Source: a virus
IMG/VR virus record: IMGVR_UViG_3300037230_000061
Span: 1-43,792 of that record
Reading direction: 5' to 3' (one strand)
DNA: 43,792 bases
Every line of letters starts with the position of its first letter. The stretch's first letter is position 1. The notes under the pieces were generated by a model, which made no database searches, was not told the origin of the DNA, and saw only the letters and a program-made list of their open reading frames with translations. Below are positions 20,518-30,395 of this stretch, piece after piece. Position numbers and translations under genes: made by a program.

Positions 20518-23108
20518 TGCCCGCAAATCCGTTTCAAGTTCTCCCAGCGCCTACCGGATACGACAATACCAACGACCCTATGAGCGTGCCTTCTACGACG
20601 GCGCAGGCGCTCGTAAACCTGTTATGCGACCGTATGGGGCTTGCTCGCGGCATGGGGCAGTTAATCCCTGTTGCCGACCTCTCCAGTATCGGACCAACCA
20701 ATTTCGGAGGCGACGACCTTGTAGAACCGCGCGCCTATAACATGGCGTACTACTACGGGTCACAGACCATCACTTACCCTGGAGTGACGGCGATAGTTTC
20801 CAACCCGGCCGGGAACCGCCTTATCGTGGAGATCGCTGGCGAACTGTACGCGCTTGCATATGTTGGCATCGGCACGAATGCGTCTGCGCAGTTCTACCCG
20901 CCGTACCCGCCTGTTTTTGAGCCTCCGGTTATGATCGTATCAGCAGGCTACAACTTCACGTTAGCGCCGGTTAATAATGTTTACCCGCGTTTGCGGTACG
21001 CGCAGTTTCAAAAAGAGCTCATTCTCGTTCGCGGGTGGTTCACTTATCCAAACTTGCGATATTACGTTGGCGTTAACTCGGTAGCACCTTCGCCCGACCC
21101 CGGTGTTTTGTACCCGTTAGGCATCGGATCCCCACCCCCGCTTGTTGCGGGCGCGGGTTCTCCTCCCGCGGTGAACTTCAACGTTCCAACCGGGGGCAAC
21201 GTGCCGAAGGTAGGCGTGATTCAGTACACGTACACATTAGCCGATGAATTTATGCGTCAAAGCTCTCCGCCTATCGCGGCGACCCTGGATTTTGCAAGCA
21301 GCCCAACAAGCGATGCGCTCATTACTTTATCCATAGTAAACCCGACGAGCGGCCCGCTGAACTACTACTACTACTTTATCTACGCCACCGTTCAGGGCGG
21401 ATCACTCTTCTACCAGATAGCGACCGGGCCTCTCACTTTTGGTACCAATACTATTAGCTACGAAGACGGTGAGCCCGACGCGTTTGTTGAAACCGGCATC
21501 ATCGGCCCAAGGTACGGCGAGAACGATCCTCCGTTACCCGCCGATCAGGTGGTTGTCTTCAAGAACCGTCTATGGCTCAATAATCTGGCAAGCCCCAATG
21601 AGATTCAGGTGTCGAATCTCAATAGCCCAACGCAGTTCAACAGCCAGGGGTATCTTCCTACTTTAGGCAACGTTAACGACGGTGTGACTCTTACTATCGA
21701 TAACGATTACGGCGACCCGGCATATACGATGGTTGTGTTTGGCAGCTACCTCGTGTTCTTCAAGCGCAACGCCATTTGGATGCTGTACGGCCAGGACGCA
21801 TCGAACTTTCAGCCGCAGCCGTTGCAGAGCTTTCGAGGAGAGGCAAGCCCGGACACCGCGACGAGATGCGAGAACGTTTTAGTCTACCTATCGACCGACG
21901 GCGTGTACCAGTTCGACGGCGTGAACTGCGTTAAGCTATCAAAACCGATCGAAGCGAGCTTGCTCCAGTACAACCTTACACCGGCAGGACAGATAGCTTA
22001 TGCGAACGCTCAGGCCGCTTTCGTGGCGCGCCGCTATATATTGAATATCGGCGCCGACATCTACATCTTTGATCTCGACGCAGCGCAGAACGGGCAAAGT
22101 GGTTGGACGACCATGCTCTTCGGTATCGACGTGGCGAGCTGGATGCAACTGAACTACGGCTATAACATCTTCACCGGGATCCTTACCGGGCCTCAGCCTA
22201 CAAGCAATCAGGGTATAGCAGGAAGCGGCATTCCCATGCCGCCGTATGTGCAGCCGCCGTTACCGCCTGCCGAGTGGCCTTTGCCGCCGACTACAGTTCC
22301 GCCGCCCGTTTTTCTGCCGCCGCTATTCCTTGCCTACCACCCTGGCGGAGGGATCGACTCGGTGCAAGCTGTTCACGGCACAGGGCTGCTGACTGTAAGC
22401 TCGATCACGATCAACGGGGTAAGTCAGCAGATCAATAGTATAGTGAGCGACACGGAGTTGATATTTACCGTGCATTCCGGAAGTAGCGGCTTATTGGTAG
22501 CAACGAACCCGTACGGCATTACGACCGTTGCTCCGTTTGTGATTGCAGGATTCGTGGACGCCTTCAACCGGGCAAACTCGGCGCTTCCGGGTACGAACGG
22601 TTGGGTCAATAACTCCGGCACAAACAGCTTCAATATCGTATCAGATCAGTGCGTGTGCGGAACAGGCGGCGCGGCGAATGGATGTAGCAACACTGGCGCG
22701 ACGTATGCAGATGGCTACGCAGTTGGCCAATTTGTTTTCCCGGCGACAGGTACAGCCGTTAGCTTGCAGTACCGGTCTGTTGGCTCGTCCGGCTCGTGGA
22801 CCGGCTACGTAGCGACATTCGAGTATGTTAGCGGCTCGAACGGTTTCTCTGTGAGTTTGTACAGCGTGACGGCGGGTATACTCTCTCAGATAGGCTCGAC
22901 GATCAACTTCGTGGTGTCCGGCTTTTCGGTTACCCAAATGGTGAGTTGCGCCGTTCACTTTGTGGCAGGGGCGCACTACATTATCGTGAATGGCGCGAAC
23001 ATCCATCAATTCAGCGACAGCACCTACACAAGTGCGGGTGAAGCAGGAATGTACTATCCCGGCGCATCAGGGTCTCCAGTGTGCGTTGGGATAGCGATAG
23101 GATCTTGA
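20517..23108 (+). CDS. Nozzle-like beta-propeller tail protein with C-terminal binding domains
   Basis: 863 residues. Residues about 1-540 carry the features of the tail-tube/nozzle proteins of short-tailed phages (T7 gp12/P22 gp10-like): DQVVVFKNRLWLNNLASPNE, MVVFGSYLVFFKRNAIWMLYG and VLVYLSTDGVYQFDG, propeller-blade segments. After a Pro-rich linker (about 565-605) comes an IPT/TIG-like Ig domain (GTGLLTVSSITING ... SDTELIF) and then a lectin-like sandwich of some 180 residues (FVDAFNRANSALPG ...). The nozzle closes the DNA channel. The extra C-terminal domains are unusual and may bind receptors or fibres. Start overlaps the previous stop. Confidence 0.75.
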   Translation: MPANPFQVLPAPTGYDNTNDPMSVPSTTAQALVNLLCDRMGLARGMGQLIPVADLSSIGPTNFGGDDLVEPRAYNMAYYYGSQTITYPGVTAIVSNPAGNRLIVEIAGELYALAYVGIGTNASAQFYPPYPPVFEPPVMIVSAGYNFTLAPVNNVYPRLRYAQFQKELILVRGWFTYPNLRYYVGVNSVAPSPDPGVLYPLGIGSPPPLVAGAGSPPAVNFNVPTGGNVPKVGVIQYTYTLADEFMRQSSPPIAATLDFASSPTSDALITLSIVNPTSGPLNYYYYFIYATVQGGSLFYQIATGPLTFGTNTISYEDGEPDAFVETGIIGPRYGENDPPLPADQVVVFKNRLWLNNLASPNEIQVSNLNSPTQFNSQGYLPTLGNVNDGVTLTIDNDYGDPAYTMVVFGSYLVFFKRNAIWMLYGQDASNFQPQPLQSFRGEASPDTATRCENVLVYLSTDGVYQFDGVNCVKLSKPIEASLLQYNLTPAGQIAYANAQAAFVARRYILNIGADIYIFDLDAAQNGQSGWTTMLFGIDVASWMQLNYGYNIFTGILTGPQPTSNQGIAGSGIPMPPYVQPPLPPAEWPLPPTTVPPPVFLPPLFLAYHPGGGIDSVQAVHGTGLLTVSSITINGVSQQINSIVSDTELIFTVHSGSSGLLVATNPYGITTVAPFVIAGFVDAFNRANSALPGTNGWVNNSGTNSFNIVSDQCVCGTGGAANGCSNTGATYADGYAVGQFVFPATGTAVSLQYRSVGSSGSWTGYVATFEYVSGSNGFSVSLYSVTAGILSQIGSTINFVVSGFSVTQMVSCAVHFVAGAHYIIVNGANIHQFSDSTYTSAGEAGMYYPGASGSPVCVGIAIGS

Positions 23109-23120
23109 GGAGTATAACGA

Positions 23121-23924
23121 GTGCCTGTTTTACCGCCATCAAGTAATGTTGTTGCTGGAAACGGACTATCTCAGTCCGGTAATACTATATCGGCCAATCC
23201 CGACGGCAGCACCCTCGATACTGGAGGCGCTGGCAACTCGCTTGAGATCAAATCAGCAGGCGTAGGAACAACTCAGCTTGCTGCAGGCGCTGTTACTCCT
23301 GCCAAGCAAGCGCAGGCTCCGACCCTCACAATGCCTGGCAACAATACCGGCGGCACGGCGAACCTGGCGAATCTGACGGTTTCTCAGATCGTTACGATGC
23401 TCGGCCTTGTAATAGGTACGAACACACAGGCGTACAGTGCCGTTCTAACCACACTCGCCTCATTACTCACAACGCTTGGTGATTTGATCGTCGAAGGTTC
23501 TAGCGGCCCGGTTAGATTGCCAATTGGCTCGACAGGGCAAGTTCTCACAGTCGTTGGCGGTACGGCGGCATGGGCGGCTGCTGGCGGTGGCGGCGGTATT
23601 ACCTATACCAACGTTACAGGCACCTCTCAGGCAATGGCGGTCAACACTGGGTATATTGCTAACAACGCGGCGCTGGTAACGCTTACACTTCCTGCTACTG
23701 CCGCAATCGGGTCTGTTATTCCTGTCGTTGGAAACGGCGCGGGCGGCTGGAAGATCGCGCAAAACGCAGGGCAGAATATCATGTTCGGGGTTGCCGATAC
23801 CACGACAGGAACGGGCGGCTCTCTTGCATCAACTAATGAGGCCGACTGTGTAGAACTGGTCTGCACGGTTGCCAATACGACGTTTGTTGTGCGCAATTCT
23901 GTAGGAAATGTGGCGGTTACCTAA
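23121..23924 (+). CDS. Tail fibre-like protein
   Basis: 267 residues, GTG start with GAGGAG eight bases upstream. The N-terminal part is typical of fibres (NGLSQSGNTISANPDGSTL, then GAVTPAKQA), followed by an Ala/Gly/Thr-rich section with a Gly run (AAAGGGGGITYTN) and a beta-rich C-terminal domain. Likely a homotrimeric fibre or fibre connector. The next gene starts directly after its stop. The receptor is unknown. Confidence 0.7.
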   Translation: MPVLPPSSNVVAGNGLSQSGNTISANPDGSTLDTGGAGNSLEIKSAGVGTTQLAAGAVTPAKQAQAPTLTMPGNNTGGTANLANLTVSQIVTMLGLVIGTNTQAYSAVLTTLASLLTTLGDLIVEGSSGPVRLPIGSTGQVLTVVGGTAAWAAAGGGGGITYTNVTGTSQAMAVNTGYIANNAALVTLTLPATAAIGSVIPVVGNGAGGWKIAQNAGQNIMFGVADTTTGTGGSLASTNEADCVELVCTVANTTFVVRNSVGNVAVT

Positions 23925-26606
23925 ATGCCTCAAAAAGTCCTCGATACCTGTGTAGCCTCTTCCGCTGTCGATCCTGCCGGCACGCGTTCCTATCCTAATG
24001 TAACCGCCAATACGGGCGGCGCTCCGTCATATCCTTATTCGAGCAAATTAGGACCTCTTAGAATCGCCACGAGCGGATTTATCAAGCAAAACTTTAGCTC
24101 AGGCGGGGAAGGCTGTCTCGTTTACGGCAACGCTCCATGTGCGCCCGATATGTGGGCAAAAGCGACGTTCACTAATGCAGGTGACGCGGGCGCTTATATG
24201 GGTGTCAATATTGGAATGGACCCGACCACGGCAGACCAAACTGGAGTTGAGATACGATGGCAGCCTACAGGTGTGAACGCAGGCGGATGGTCTCTGAACA
24301 AATTTGTAAATGGCACCCCTACCACACTTGGAAGTCTTACAGGACAGACTCTGATAACTGGCAACACTTATGTGATGGACATCCAGTCGAGCGGGCTGCA
24401 GATCGTGGTAGCGATTAACGGGAACGTGATCCTGTCTGAAACAATGAGCGCGGTTCTAACCTCCTCACAAATTTACGCAGGACTGACGATCTACTATACA
24501 GGTACATCTGCAAGCACATTTAGCAATTTTACAGCCGGTACGTTTGACATGGTTGTCGAAACGCTGGTAGACGGAAACCGTGTTTCGTGGGATAGTAGGC
24601 TGTTTGCGTCTACCTACACTGTTCAATCAAGCTCGACGAGCGGCGGCACATACACTACCATCGGCACGGTGACGGCAGGCAGCCCTACCTCTTTCTTTGA
24701 TCCAACGCCGGGCGTTCATTACTATAAGGTAATCCCGAACTATACAAACCCGTCCAGCGGTTCCGGCGCGACGCAGGGTCCAGTTGCATCTCTATCTGCT
24801 CCACTGAATTTTAATGTTCCGGCCTCGACGATAATCGGTGGCAATCAGCTAACCCGGCAGAACCTAATAACGGACGGTACAAACTACTGGACGCCTGACC
24901 CGACTAAATTGATTTTCACAGAGATACAGAGCCAGGCAGTTCCGCCAAGTGCGAATGGGTATCAGTCTGCACCTTACAGCACGTCCGTAATTGCAATCGA
25001 GAATATGACCGGAACAACCGGCTTTACTGGCGGTATGGCCGCAGTCGGCTCTGCGGTCGGTACTTCGACATGGACGGGACGCCAATTCAAGTTTAGTTGT
25101 ACAGCAGGCGCAGGAATGCAGGCATTTCGCAATCCGGCGCTTTTGCTTGCCGGATGGTTCGGAGCAGGTTTCTCGGTTGATCCTGGGTTTACAGGACGTG
25201 TGACATGGGGAATAGGCGCGGATGCTAACAACGGTGTGTTTGCGAGCTTCTACTATGATGGAAGCGCGTACCACTTCAAGGTGTTCGGCGTGACGACAGG
25301 GACACGGACGGCTATAGTTGCAGATGCTACATTCAGCGGACCGACTACAACCGCGGCTTTCGAGATTGCGGCAGAATTCGCCCGATACTGCTTCTCGGCA
25401 TGGTCGAACACAAACGGCACGTGGAATAGCCTTAACATGGTCGCCAACGCCACGATAGGCGGCGCTTACGATCTATACAACGCTACATCGCTTGCCAACT
25501 GGTCGCCTATGCTGCTTGTAGGTTCGGACACCGGAGATAGCGAAGCGGCGGCGATCACGATGAACGAGTTCAGGATGACTTACACGCAAGGGAATGGCAA
25601 GTTACGTGAGTCGGCTTTCGTGCACTTTTTCGATGGATCGCTGTATCAGCAGGATGGTTTGAATGTTGTGGGGTTTGACCGGTGCGTTCGCGTTCCGGGT
25701 TCATTAGGCGTGGATGCAATCCTCAATGTACACTGCCTGCATCTCTATGACCCTATAACATCGAAACTGCAGGGGCAACCCTTCTGCCAACTTTTCGGGA
25801 CGTTCAGCGGACCTCCTACCTCTGTGCAGGACTCACAGGGGCTCTACGACCCGACTCTCAACAGCAACGCAGGCGGTTTTCATGTATTCTCCCCCGATTG
25901 GGGCGCGGGGAGCACCGGACAATATACAGGTATGTGGCACGCGACTACGCAGAGCATCGTCGGTCCGCAGCTTCTCACATTTACACTCATCTCGCAGCCG
26001 TCCGCGCTGACATCGGCAGGTTTAAGGCTTTATGGCGGCGATGTTTTTTATTGCAACGGTACGTGGTATATGCTTGCAACGGCTGCAAACCTTGGGACAT
26101 CTCCCTCGCAGACTGTTGTCGTATCTGGATCTTCGCCAACATCCATGACAACGTTAGTCGCCTACGATGGATCTGCATTAGGTTCACCTGCAACAGTCTG
26201 CGAAGGGACTAATTGGGTGTTTATGGGTTCGAGGATATTCGCGATAGCGGGCACATTAACCGATGATGGCGCAAATCTACAAGGACCGATTGTTGCATGG
26301 GATTTCAGCGATTTGGCGACGTTGGAGGTGTTAGGACCATTGCAATACGTTTATCCACAGACGCAGACGGTGCTGAGCATCCCGGCGCAGCCTTCGATAG
26401 TGGCGTCATCTGCATCCGCGAATTCGGCATTCCAGTTGCAGACGATGGATGACAACTCTGGAGGCGCTGGCAGTGACATGGGCAACGTATTCACGTACTC
26501 CGCGGATAAGACGCTAGTCGGCACGCAGTGGCCGGTGCGGGCTTCGCAAAACCTGATTGTGCCTATAATCCCGTCCATTGGCGGCGTTTCCAGCATGACG
26601 CTTTAG
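23925..26606 (+). CDS. Large tail spike/fibre protein with lectin-like and propeller-like parts
   Basis: 893 residues, starting right after the previous stop. Order: an N-terminal lectin-like sandwich (about 30-205, WAKATFTNAGDAGAYMG), an FnIII-like segment (about 215-290, VDGNRVSWDSRLFASTYTV), another sandwich (about 350-550, GRVTWGIGADANNGVFASF), and a C-terminal part with propeller- or glycosidase-like repeats (SAFVHFFDGSLYQQDG; GTWYMLATAANL; NWVFMGSRIFAIAG). It could bind or degrade a surface polysaccharide. I cannot point to catalytic residues. It is the largest fibre candidate. Confidence 0.7.
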   Translation: MPQKVLDTCVASSAVDPAGTRSYPNVTANTGGAPSYPYSSKLGPLRIATSGFIKQNFSSGGEGCLVYGNAPCAPDMWAKATFTNAGDAGAYMGVNIGMDPTTADQTGVEIRWQPTGVNAGGWSLNKFVNGTPTTLGSLTGQTLITGNTYVMDIQSSGLQIVVAINGNVILSETMSAVLTSSQIYAGLTIYYTGTSASTFSNFTAGTFDMVVETLVDGNRVSWDSRLFASTYTVQSSSTSGGTYTTIGTVTAGSPTSFFDPTPGVHYYKVIPNYTNPSSGSGATQGPVASLSAPLNFNVPASTIIGGNQLTRQNLITDGTNYWTPDPTKLIFTEIQSQAVPPSANGYQSAPYSTSVIAIENMTGTTGFTGGMAAVGSAVGTSTWTGRQFKFSCTAGAGMQAFRNPALLLAGWFGAGFSVDPGFTGRVTWGIGADANNGVFASFYYDGSAYHFKVFGVTTGTRTAIVADATFSGPTTTAAFEIAAEFARYCFSAWSNTNGTWNSLNMVANATIGGAYDLYNATSLANWSPMLLVGSDTGDSEAAAITMNEFRMTYTQGNGKLRESAFVHFFDGSLYQQDGLNVVGFDRCVRVPGSLGVDAILNVHCLHLYDPITSKLQGQPFCQLFGTFSGPPTSVQDSQGLYDPTLNSNAGGFHVFSPDWGAGSTGQYTGMWHATTQSIVGPQLLTFTLISQPSALTSAGLRLYGGDVFYCNGTWYMLATAANLGTSPSQTVVVSGSSPTSMTTLVAYDGSALGSPATVCEGTNWVFMGSRIFAIAGTLTDDGANLQGPIVAWDFSDLATLEVLGPLQYVYPQTQTVLSIPAQPSIVASSASANSAFQLQTMDDNSGGAGSDMGNVFTYSADKTLVGTQWPVRASQNLIVPIIPSIGGVSSMTL

Positions 26607-26613
26607 GAGAGAG

Positions 26614-27204
26614 ATGTCAGTTAACAATAACGCGGGCAATATGAATGTGACGGGTGCTGTGACTATCGTAGGCGGCAGCGGCAATACATTCACGTTTCCG
26701 GCCTCAACATCTCAGCTTGCAGCGGCGAACCTTGCGCAGAGCTTTACGGGGCTGCAAACATTCAATAACGGCATTTCGGTATCGGTTGCATCGTCGTACA
26801 CAGGTCTGCAGACATTCAACACAGGAATAGCAGTCAGCGGGCTTTCGACGTTGCAGCATATCGCTTCATCAGGCTCGGCTCCAACCATCGCGGCAGGCGC
26901 TGGCGCTGGAACTTCGCCGACTGTAAGCATAAGCGGGACAGATACGAATGGCACGATAAGTGTTACGGCGGGAGTGACGCCCAGCGCATCGGGAACCGTG
27001 GTAACAATCACATTCAATTCTGCATGGGGAACCGCGCCGAAGACGGTTATATTGACGCCTGCGAACTCTGCAACCGCATTACTAAGCGGTGCGACGATGG
27101 TGTATGCAGGAGGAATTTCGACAACTGTCTGGACGATCACGAGCGGGACTGCTGCACTTGTGGCGACAACGGTGTACCAGTGGTACTATCAGGTGCTCGG
27201 TTAG
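26614..27204 (+). CDS. Fibre-like protein with internal repeat
   Basis: 196 residues, with GGAGAGAG before the ATG. Two copies of a segment S-x-TGLQTFN-x-GI-x-VS lie about 20 residues apart (about 45-75), typical of trimeric fibre shafts. The C-terminal domain is beta-rich (SGTVVTITFNSAWGTAP; TTVYQWYYQVLG). It lies directly after the spike. Likely a short side fibre or fibre tip. Confidence 0.7.
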   Translation: MSVNNNAGNMNVTGAVTIVGGSGNTFTFPASTSQLAAANLAQSFTGLQTFNNGISVSVASSYTGLQTFNTGIAVSGLSTLQHIASSGSAPTIAAGAGAGTSPTVSISGTDTNGTISVTAGVTPSASGTVVTITFNSAWGTAPKTVILTPANSATALLSGATMVYAGGISTTVWTITSGTAALVATTVYQWYYQVLG

Positions 27205-27212
27205 GAGATAGT

Positions 27213-27872
27213 ATGGCAGGCGAACTTCAGTTCCAATACACAACCGGAAAAACACTCTACGCCGTGATCCTGAACCCGGCCGGGCAGGCATGGTACACGG
27301 TTACGCCTGCCTTTGAAAATATAACGGCGGCCCATTGGTCTTCATACGCTATTTCGCTCACAGAACAGGCCGCGACAGGCATTTACCTCGGCAATTTCCC
27401 GACAGGGATAACAACATTTGCCGAGTACGGAGTTCTGATCTACAATCAGGCCGGCGGTTCTCCTGCGTATGCGGCCGACAGTCCGTCACTCTCTCAGGGC
27501 AATATGAATTGGAGCGGAACTGCAATTCTGTACCCGGTCAACACAAACACAAAAGGGCTTGTCATCGTTCAATACCCGATTCAAAAGAACGTGGCGCCCG
27601 CGACACCGTTCCAGTTTGTCATGACGCTTGCCGTCGATCATATCAGCCCATACACGGGCGCGGCCAACACGATCACCCCATACGTTAACTTGGATGGTGT
27701 GAAGACGGCGATCAGCAGCGGTGCGCTTGCATCACTTGCACAGGTGACAGGCTCGCCAGGCGACTACTCGATCAGCCTCGGTGCGGCTGACGTGAACGGA
27801 AACTTCGTGCAATTTAGGGCCAACGCTACTACGTGCGACACTACCAAGATTGACTTTGCGACTCAGGTGTAA
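27213..27872 (+). CDS. Beta-rich tail-module protein
   Basis: 219 residues from ATG 27213 with AGGAG before it. The first 110 residues form a beta domain (ELQFQYTTGKTLYAVILN ... TGIYLGNFPTGITTFAEYGV) of a kind seen in phage neck and fibre-region proteins, followed by another beta domain (TPFQFVMTLAVDHISPYTGA). The family name is uncertain. Placed in the fibre operon, so probably a baseplate/fibre component. Confidence 0.65.
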   Translation: MAGELQFQYTTGKTLYAVILNPAGQAWYTVTPAFENITAAHWSSYAISLTEQAATGIYLGNFPTGITTFAEYGVLIYNQAGGSPAYAADSPSLSQGNMNWSGTAILYPVNTNTKGLVIVQYPIQKNVAPATPFQFVMTLAVDHISPYTGAANTITPYVNLDGVKTAISSGALASLAQVTGSPGDYSISLGAADVNGNFVQFRANATTCDTTKIDFATQV

Positions 27873-27880
27873 GGTGACCT

Positions 27881-28648
27881 ATGCCAGCAATCGTAGGCAC
27901 AATAAGCGGGCCGTCAACGGTCACAGAGGGAACGTCATCTACTAACTTTACGATAGATAACACTGTAGATAACCCGACGTACAGCGGCACGCTTACGATG
28001 AGTGACGGCGGATTTGGAGGCACGTTCACGCCGGCAACGCTGACATGGACGGGAACTGCATCTGCAAAGACGTTCGTTTACAACGCACCAAGCCGAACCG
28101 GGCTTGCCGTGATTATGGCGACTAATGGCGTAGGCGATTCGACGGTTCCGAGCACGCTAAACATAACTGTTACGGGAGCTACGACAACTTCACAAGTTTC
28201 GTACCAATTTCCGAGCCGGTTCGGGCCCCCGCCGTTTCCAGTGCTCTGGTGGCAGAATCAGGTTCCTGCGGCAGACATATCGCCGTCTCTGTTTCCAGGT
28301 GTTATAACCAACACCGGCGCAACGTCGTCTACGCTCAGCTTCACGGCTACAGATGCAACAGGTGGTTATCCGCCATACTCGTACCAGTGGGCCTATCGGC
28401 TGCACGGAATTGGCAGCTACGCTAACTTCGGCACGGACGCGATTACGCCGCAAGTGCTCACCGGGCTTACAGCGAGCACGGCGTACGACATCCAGCTAAC
28501 GTATACTGACAGCGCAAGCAACGTCGTAGAGGCGTACCTGCTGGACGTGACCACGCAAGCATCCGCAACATCGGGCAACATTCAAAACATCATCGTTATT
28601 CCGCAGGGCTTGCAGGCGACGGGAACTGCGGTCAAGCTTGCAATCTAA
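27881..28648 (+). CDS. Ig/FnIII-like fibre-module protein
   Basis: 255 residues. AAGGTG lies before the ATG. Residues about 1-95 form an Ig-like domain (ISGPSTVTEGTSSTNFTI), a Pro/Phe/Trp-rich linker follows (RFGPPPFPVLWW), and residues about 140-230 form an FnIII-like domain with the usual SYQWAY and LTGLTASTAYDIQLTY strands. Such domains on phage tails bind carbohydrates or serve as spacers. No catalytic motif. Confidence 0.65.
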   Translation: MPAIVGTISGPSTVTEGTSSTNFTIDNTVDNPTYSGTLTMSDGGFGGTFTPATLTWTGTASAKTFVYNAPSRTGLAVIMATNGVGDSTVPSTLNITVTGATTTSQVSYQFPSRFGPPPFPVLWWQNQVPAADISPSLFPGVITNTGATSSTLSFTATDATGGYPPYSYQWAYRLHGIGSYANFGTDAITPQVLTGLTASTAYDIQLTYTDSASNVVEAYLLDVTTQASATSGNIQNIIVIPQGLQATGTAVKLAI

Positions 28649-28660
28649 GGAGAAAATCAG

Positions 28661-29062
28661 ATGCCGATAGTTTTGACGTCTTCGGGCAGGCCAAATAGAA
28701 TCCCTCTGCCGGTTTACTTCGCGGCGGCGGGCGGCGCCACAGGCTGGCAGATCATGGCGTTAGATGGAACAGGATATACCACCGTTGCGGCAATGCAGGC
28801 GGCAGGCAAAAAGCCGTGGCCGTCACTGCCGCTGGGTGCGTGGGACTGCCTAATCAAGACGAAGGGTATTGCGGCAGGTGGAGACGCGCCGGGTAGCCCA
28901 TATCAAATAGCGGTAAACCCAACAGGAGGGGGACCGCCCGCGACTGGCGATGAGATTGCAGGGCTGGATTACACGCAGATAGATAGCACGGGCTACATAA
29001 ACACCGTTTGGGTTTCGCTTTCCGTAGGCTCAGATACACCGATCTTCACGATAGAGTGGTGA
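28661..29062 (+). CDS. Hypothetical tail-module protein
   Basis: 133 residues with AAGGAG at good distance from the ATG. It is mixed beta/Gly-rich (LPVYFAAAGGATGWQIMALDG). No known domain. The downstream gene begins 37 bases after its stop, with a frame open back to that stop. Confidence 0.6.
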   Translation: MPIVLTSSGRPNRIPLPVYFAAAGGATGWQIMALDGTGYTTVAAMQAAGKKPWPSLPLGAWDCLIKTKGIAAGGDAPGSPYQIAVNPTGGGPPATGDEIAGLDYTQIDSTGYINTVWVSLSVGSDTPIFTIEW

Positions 29063-29099
29063 AACCATCGCAAACGCGCCCTACATAACCTACCTGTCG

Positions 29100-29504
29100 A
29101 TGTGCCCGGTAAACCCGCAAGGCTCGTTGCCGTACTTACTGTTCGGGCGATCCGACTTGCCCCAGGTGGCTGTACTCGATACGCTTTTACCAGCCAATCA
29201 GCCGTTCGTCCTGTTCCAATCCCACATGGTCAGCAATGGGCAAAACACATCTCGCCCTCTCGGAATGATCTTGCAGGGTGAAGGAGTGATTACTCAGGGC
29301 GCGGCTGTTCTCATCTGCGACCAGATACGAGCGCAGCCTATGAGAGCAATTATGTTTCCGAGCGACCCATTGAAGGACAACCTGATCGATGTTCACTTTC
29401 AGGGAGATTTAGTCTGTAGGCAGTGGAGCGTAGTGTTTGCATTGGCCGGGTTCGGAATAACAATCCGGGGGCAACTGCCGGTTGAGGACAACGTTAACAC
29501 TTGA
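29100..29504 (+). CDS. Hypothetical beta-rich virion protein, uncertain start
   Basis: 134 residues from ATG 29100. There is no ribosome-binding site before this ATG. The frame is open 15 further codons upstream and those codons read protein-like (TIANAPYITYLS), but the only possible starts there are ATC, ATA or CTG. The protein has a hydrophobic beta core (LPYLLFGRSDLPQVAVLD; AVLICDQIRAQPMRAIMFP). Its TGA overlaps the TTG of the next gene. Confidence 0.6.
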   Translation: MCPVNPQGSLPYLLFGRSDLPQVAVLDTLLPANQPFVLFQSHMVSNGQNTSRPLGMILQGEGVITQGAAVLICDQIRAQPMRAIMFPSDPLKDNLIDVHFQGDLVCRQWSVVFALAGFGITIRGQLPVEDNVNT

Positions 29505-30181
29505 GCTTTCCGATACTGCCGACAACGCCTATAACCGTGAACCTGACTCCGGAACGTGGGCCGGGCGGCCAGGAGGATTATTGGGGATGCTGGAGGACGG
29601 TGCTTCCCAACGAGTTTCGCCGCCTTGAGGGACTTATAGCGCAGACCAACACCGTCGTAAATGCGGCCCTGATAATCGGCAGCACCTATCAACTGTATGC
29701 AGACAGCACGGTTCCGACCGGCAATACAATCGCGAACTCATCGGCGCAGACTTCATTCGCTTCGAGTTATTTGTTTCCCGCGAACTCGATAGTGGCCGGC
29801 CAGAGCTTCAGAATCAAACTTTATGGCGTGTTTAGCCTCATCGCTGCGACGGGCACGGTACAATTGAAGGTGATACTCGGCGGACAAACGGTACTTAACA
29901 CAGGGGCTCAGGCAATAGCAGGCGGATTCAGCAACGGCGGATTCTGTTTAGAGGGGGATCTGTTCATCACAACGATAGGCACATCCGGACAGATAGAGGC
30001 GCAGGGAACCGCGCAGTTCGGAACCCCGGTTCAAAGTGGGCACCTGTTGAACCTGCCGAACGCCGCGGCGTTCACAGTGAACACAACGGTATCTCAGGCG
30101 CTCACGTTTGCATGGACTTTCGGGACCGCAAACGCGGGGAATACATGTACGCTGAGAGCAGCGAGAGTGGAGCAATTGTGA
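29501..30181 (+). CDS. Beta-rich fibre-module protein
   Basis: 226 residues, TTG start in a TTGA overlap with the gene before. After a short N-terminal anchor-like part (PERGPGGQEDYWGCWRTV) with a helix (LEGLIAQTNTVVNAALI), the rest is one long beta domain (FRIKLYGVFSLIAATGTVQL), resembling jelly-roll fibre heads. It overlaps the next gene by one base. Confidence 0.65.
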   Translation: MSFPILPTTPITVNLTPERGPGGQEDYWGCWRTVLPNEFRRLEGLIAQTNTVVNAALIIGSTYQLYADSTVPTGNTIANSSAQTSFASSYLFPANSIVAGQSFRIKLYGVFSLIAATGTVQLKVILGGQTVLNTGAQAIAGGFSNGGFCLEGDLFITTIGTSGQIEAQGTAQFGTPVQSGHLLNLPNAAAFTVNTTVSQALTFAWTFGTANAGNTCTLRAARVEQL

Positions 30182-30393
30182 TGCCAGATAAGTCAAAAGA
30201 GCCGATTACCTATTTTCCTAACTCTTCACTAACCAGCGAGGTCACGTTCGACCCGCAAGCTCAACAAGCGAAATTCGTCTTTGAGTCAACGGGCAAAGAA
30301 ACTACGGTCGACTTGGATGAAGAAGCGATGAATGCTTGGCTTGCCGCACCGAGCTTTGGCGTTTATTATGTCCAGCATTTTCAGGAGAGGTGA
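30181..30393 (+). CDS. Small hypothetical protein
   Basis: 70 residues, ATG sharing the A of the previous TGA. It reads as a small beta-sheet protein (LTSEVTFDPQAQQAKFVFES) with an acidic helix (DLDEEAMNAWLAA). It and the next gene are two small acidic proteins between fibre and ejection genes, perhaps chaperones or early-made regulators. No family recognised. Confidence 0.55.
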   Translation: MPDKSKEPITYFPNSSLTSEVTFDPQAQQAKFVFESTGKETTVDLDEEAMNAWLAAPSFGVYYVQHFQER

Positions 30394-30395
30394 CC

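Noticed and set aside
20517-30181. Diversity-generating retroelement in the fibre genes
   Set aside because: No reverse transcriptase and no template/variable repeat pair is visible in the window.
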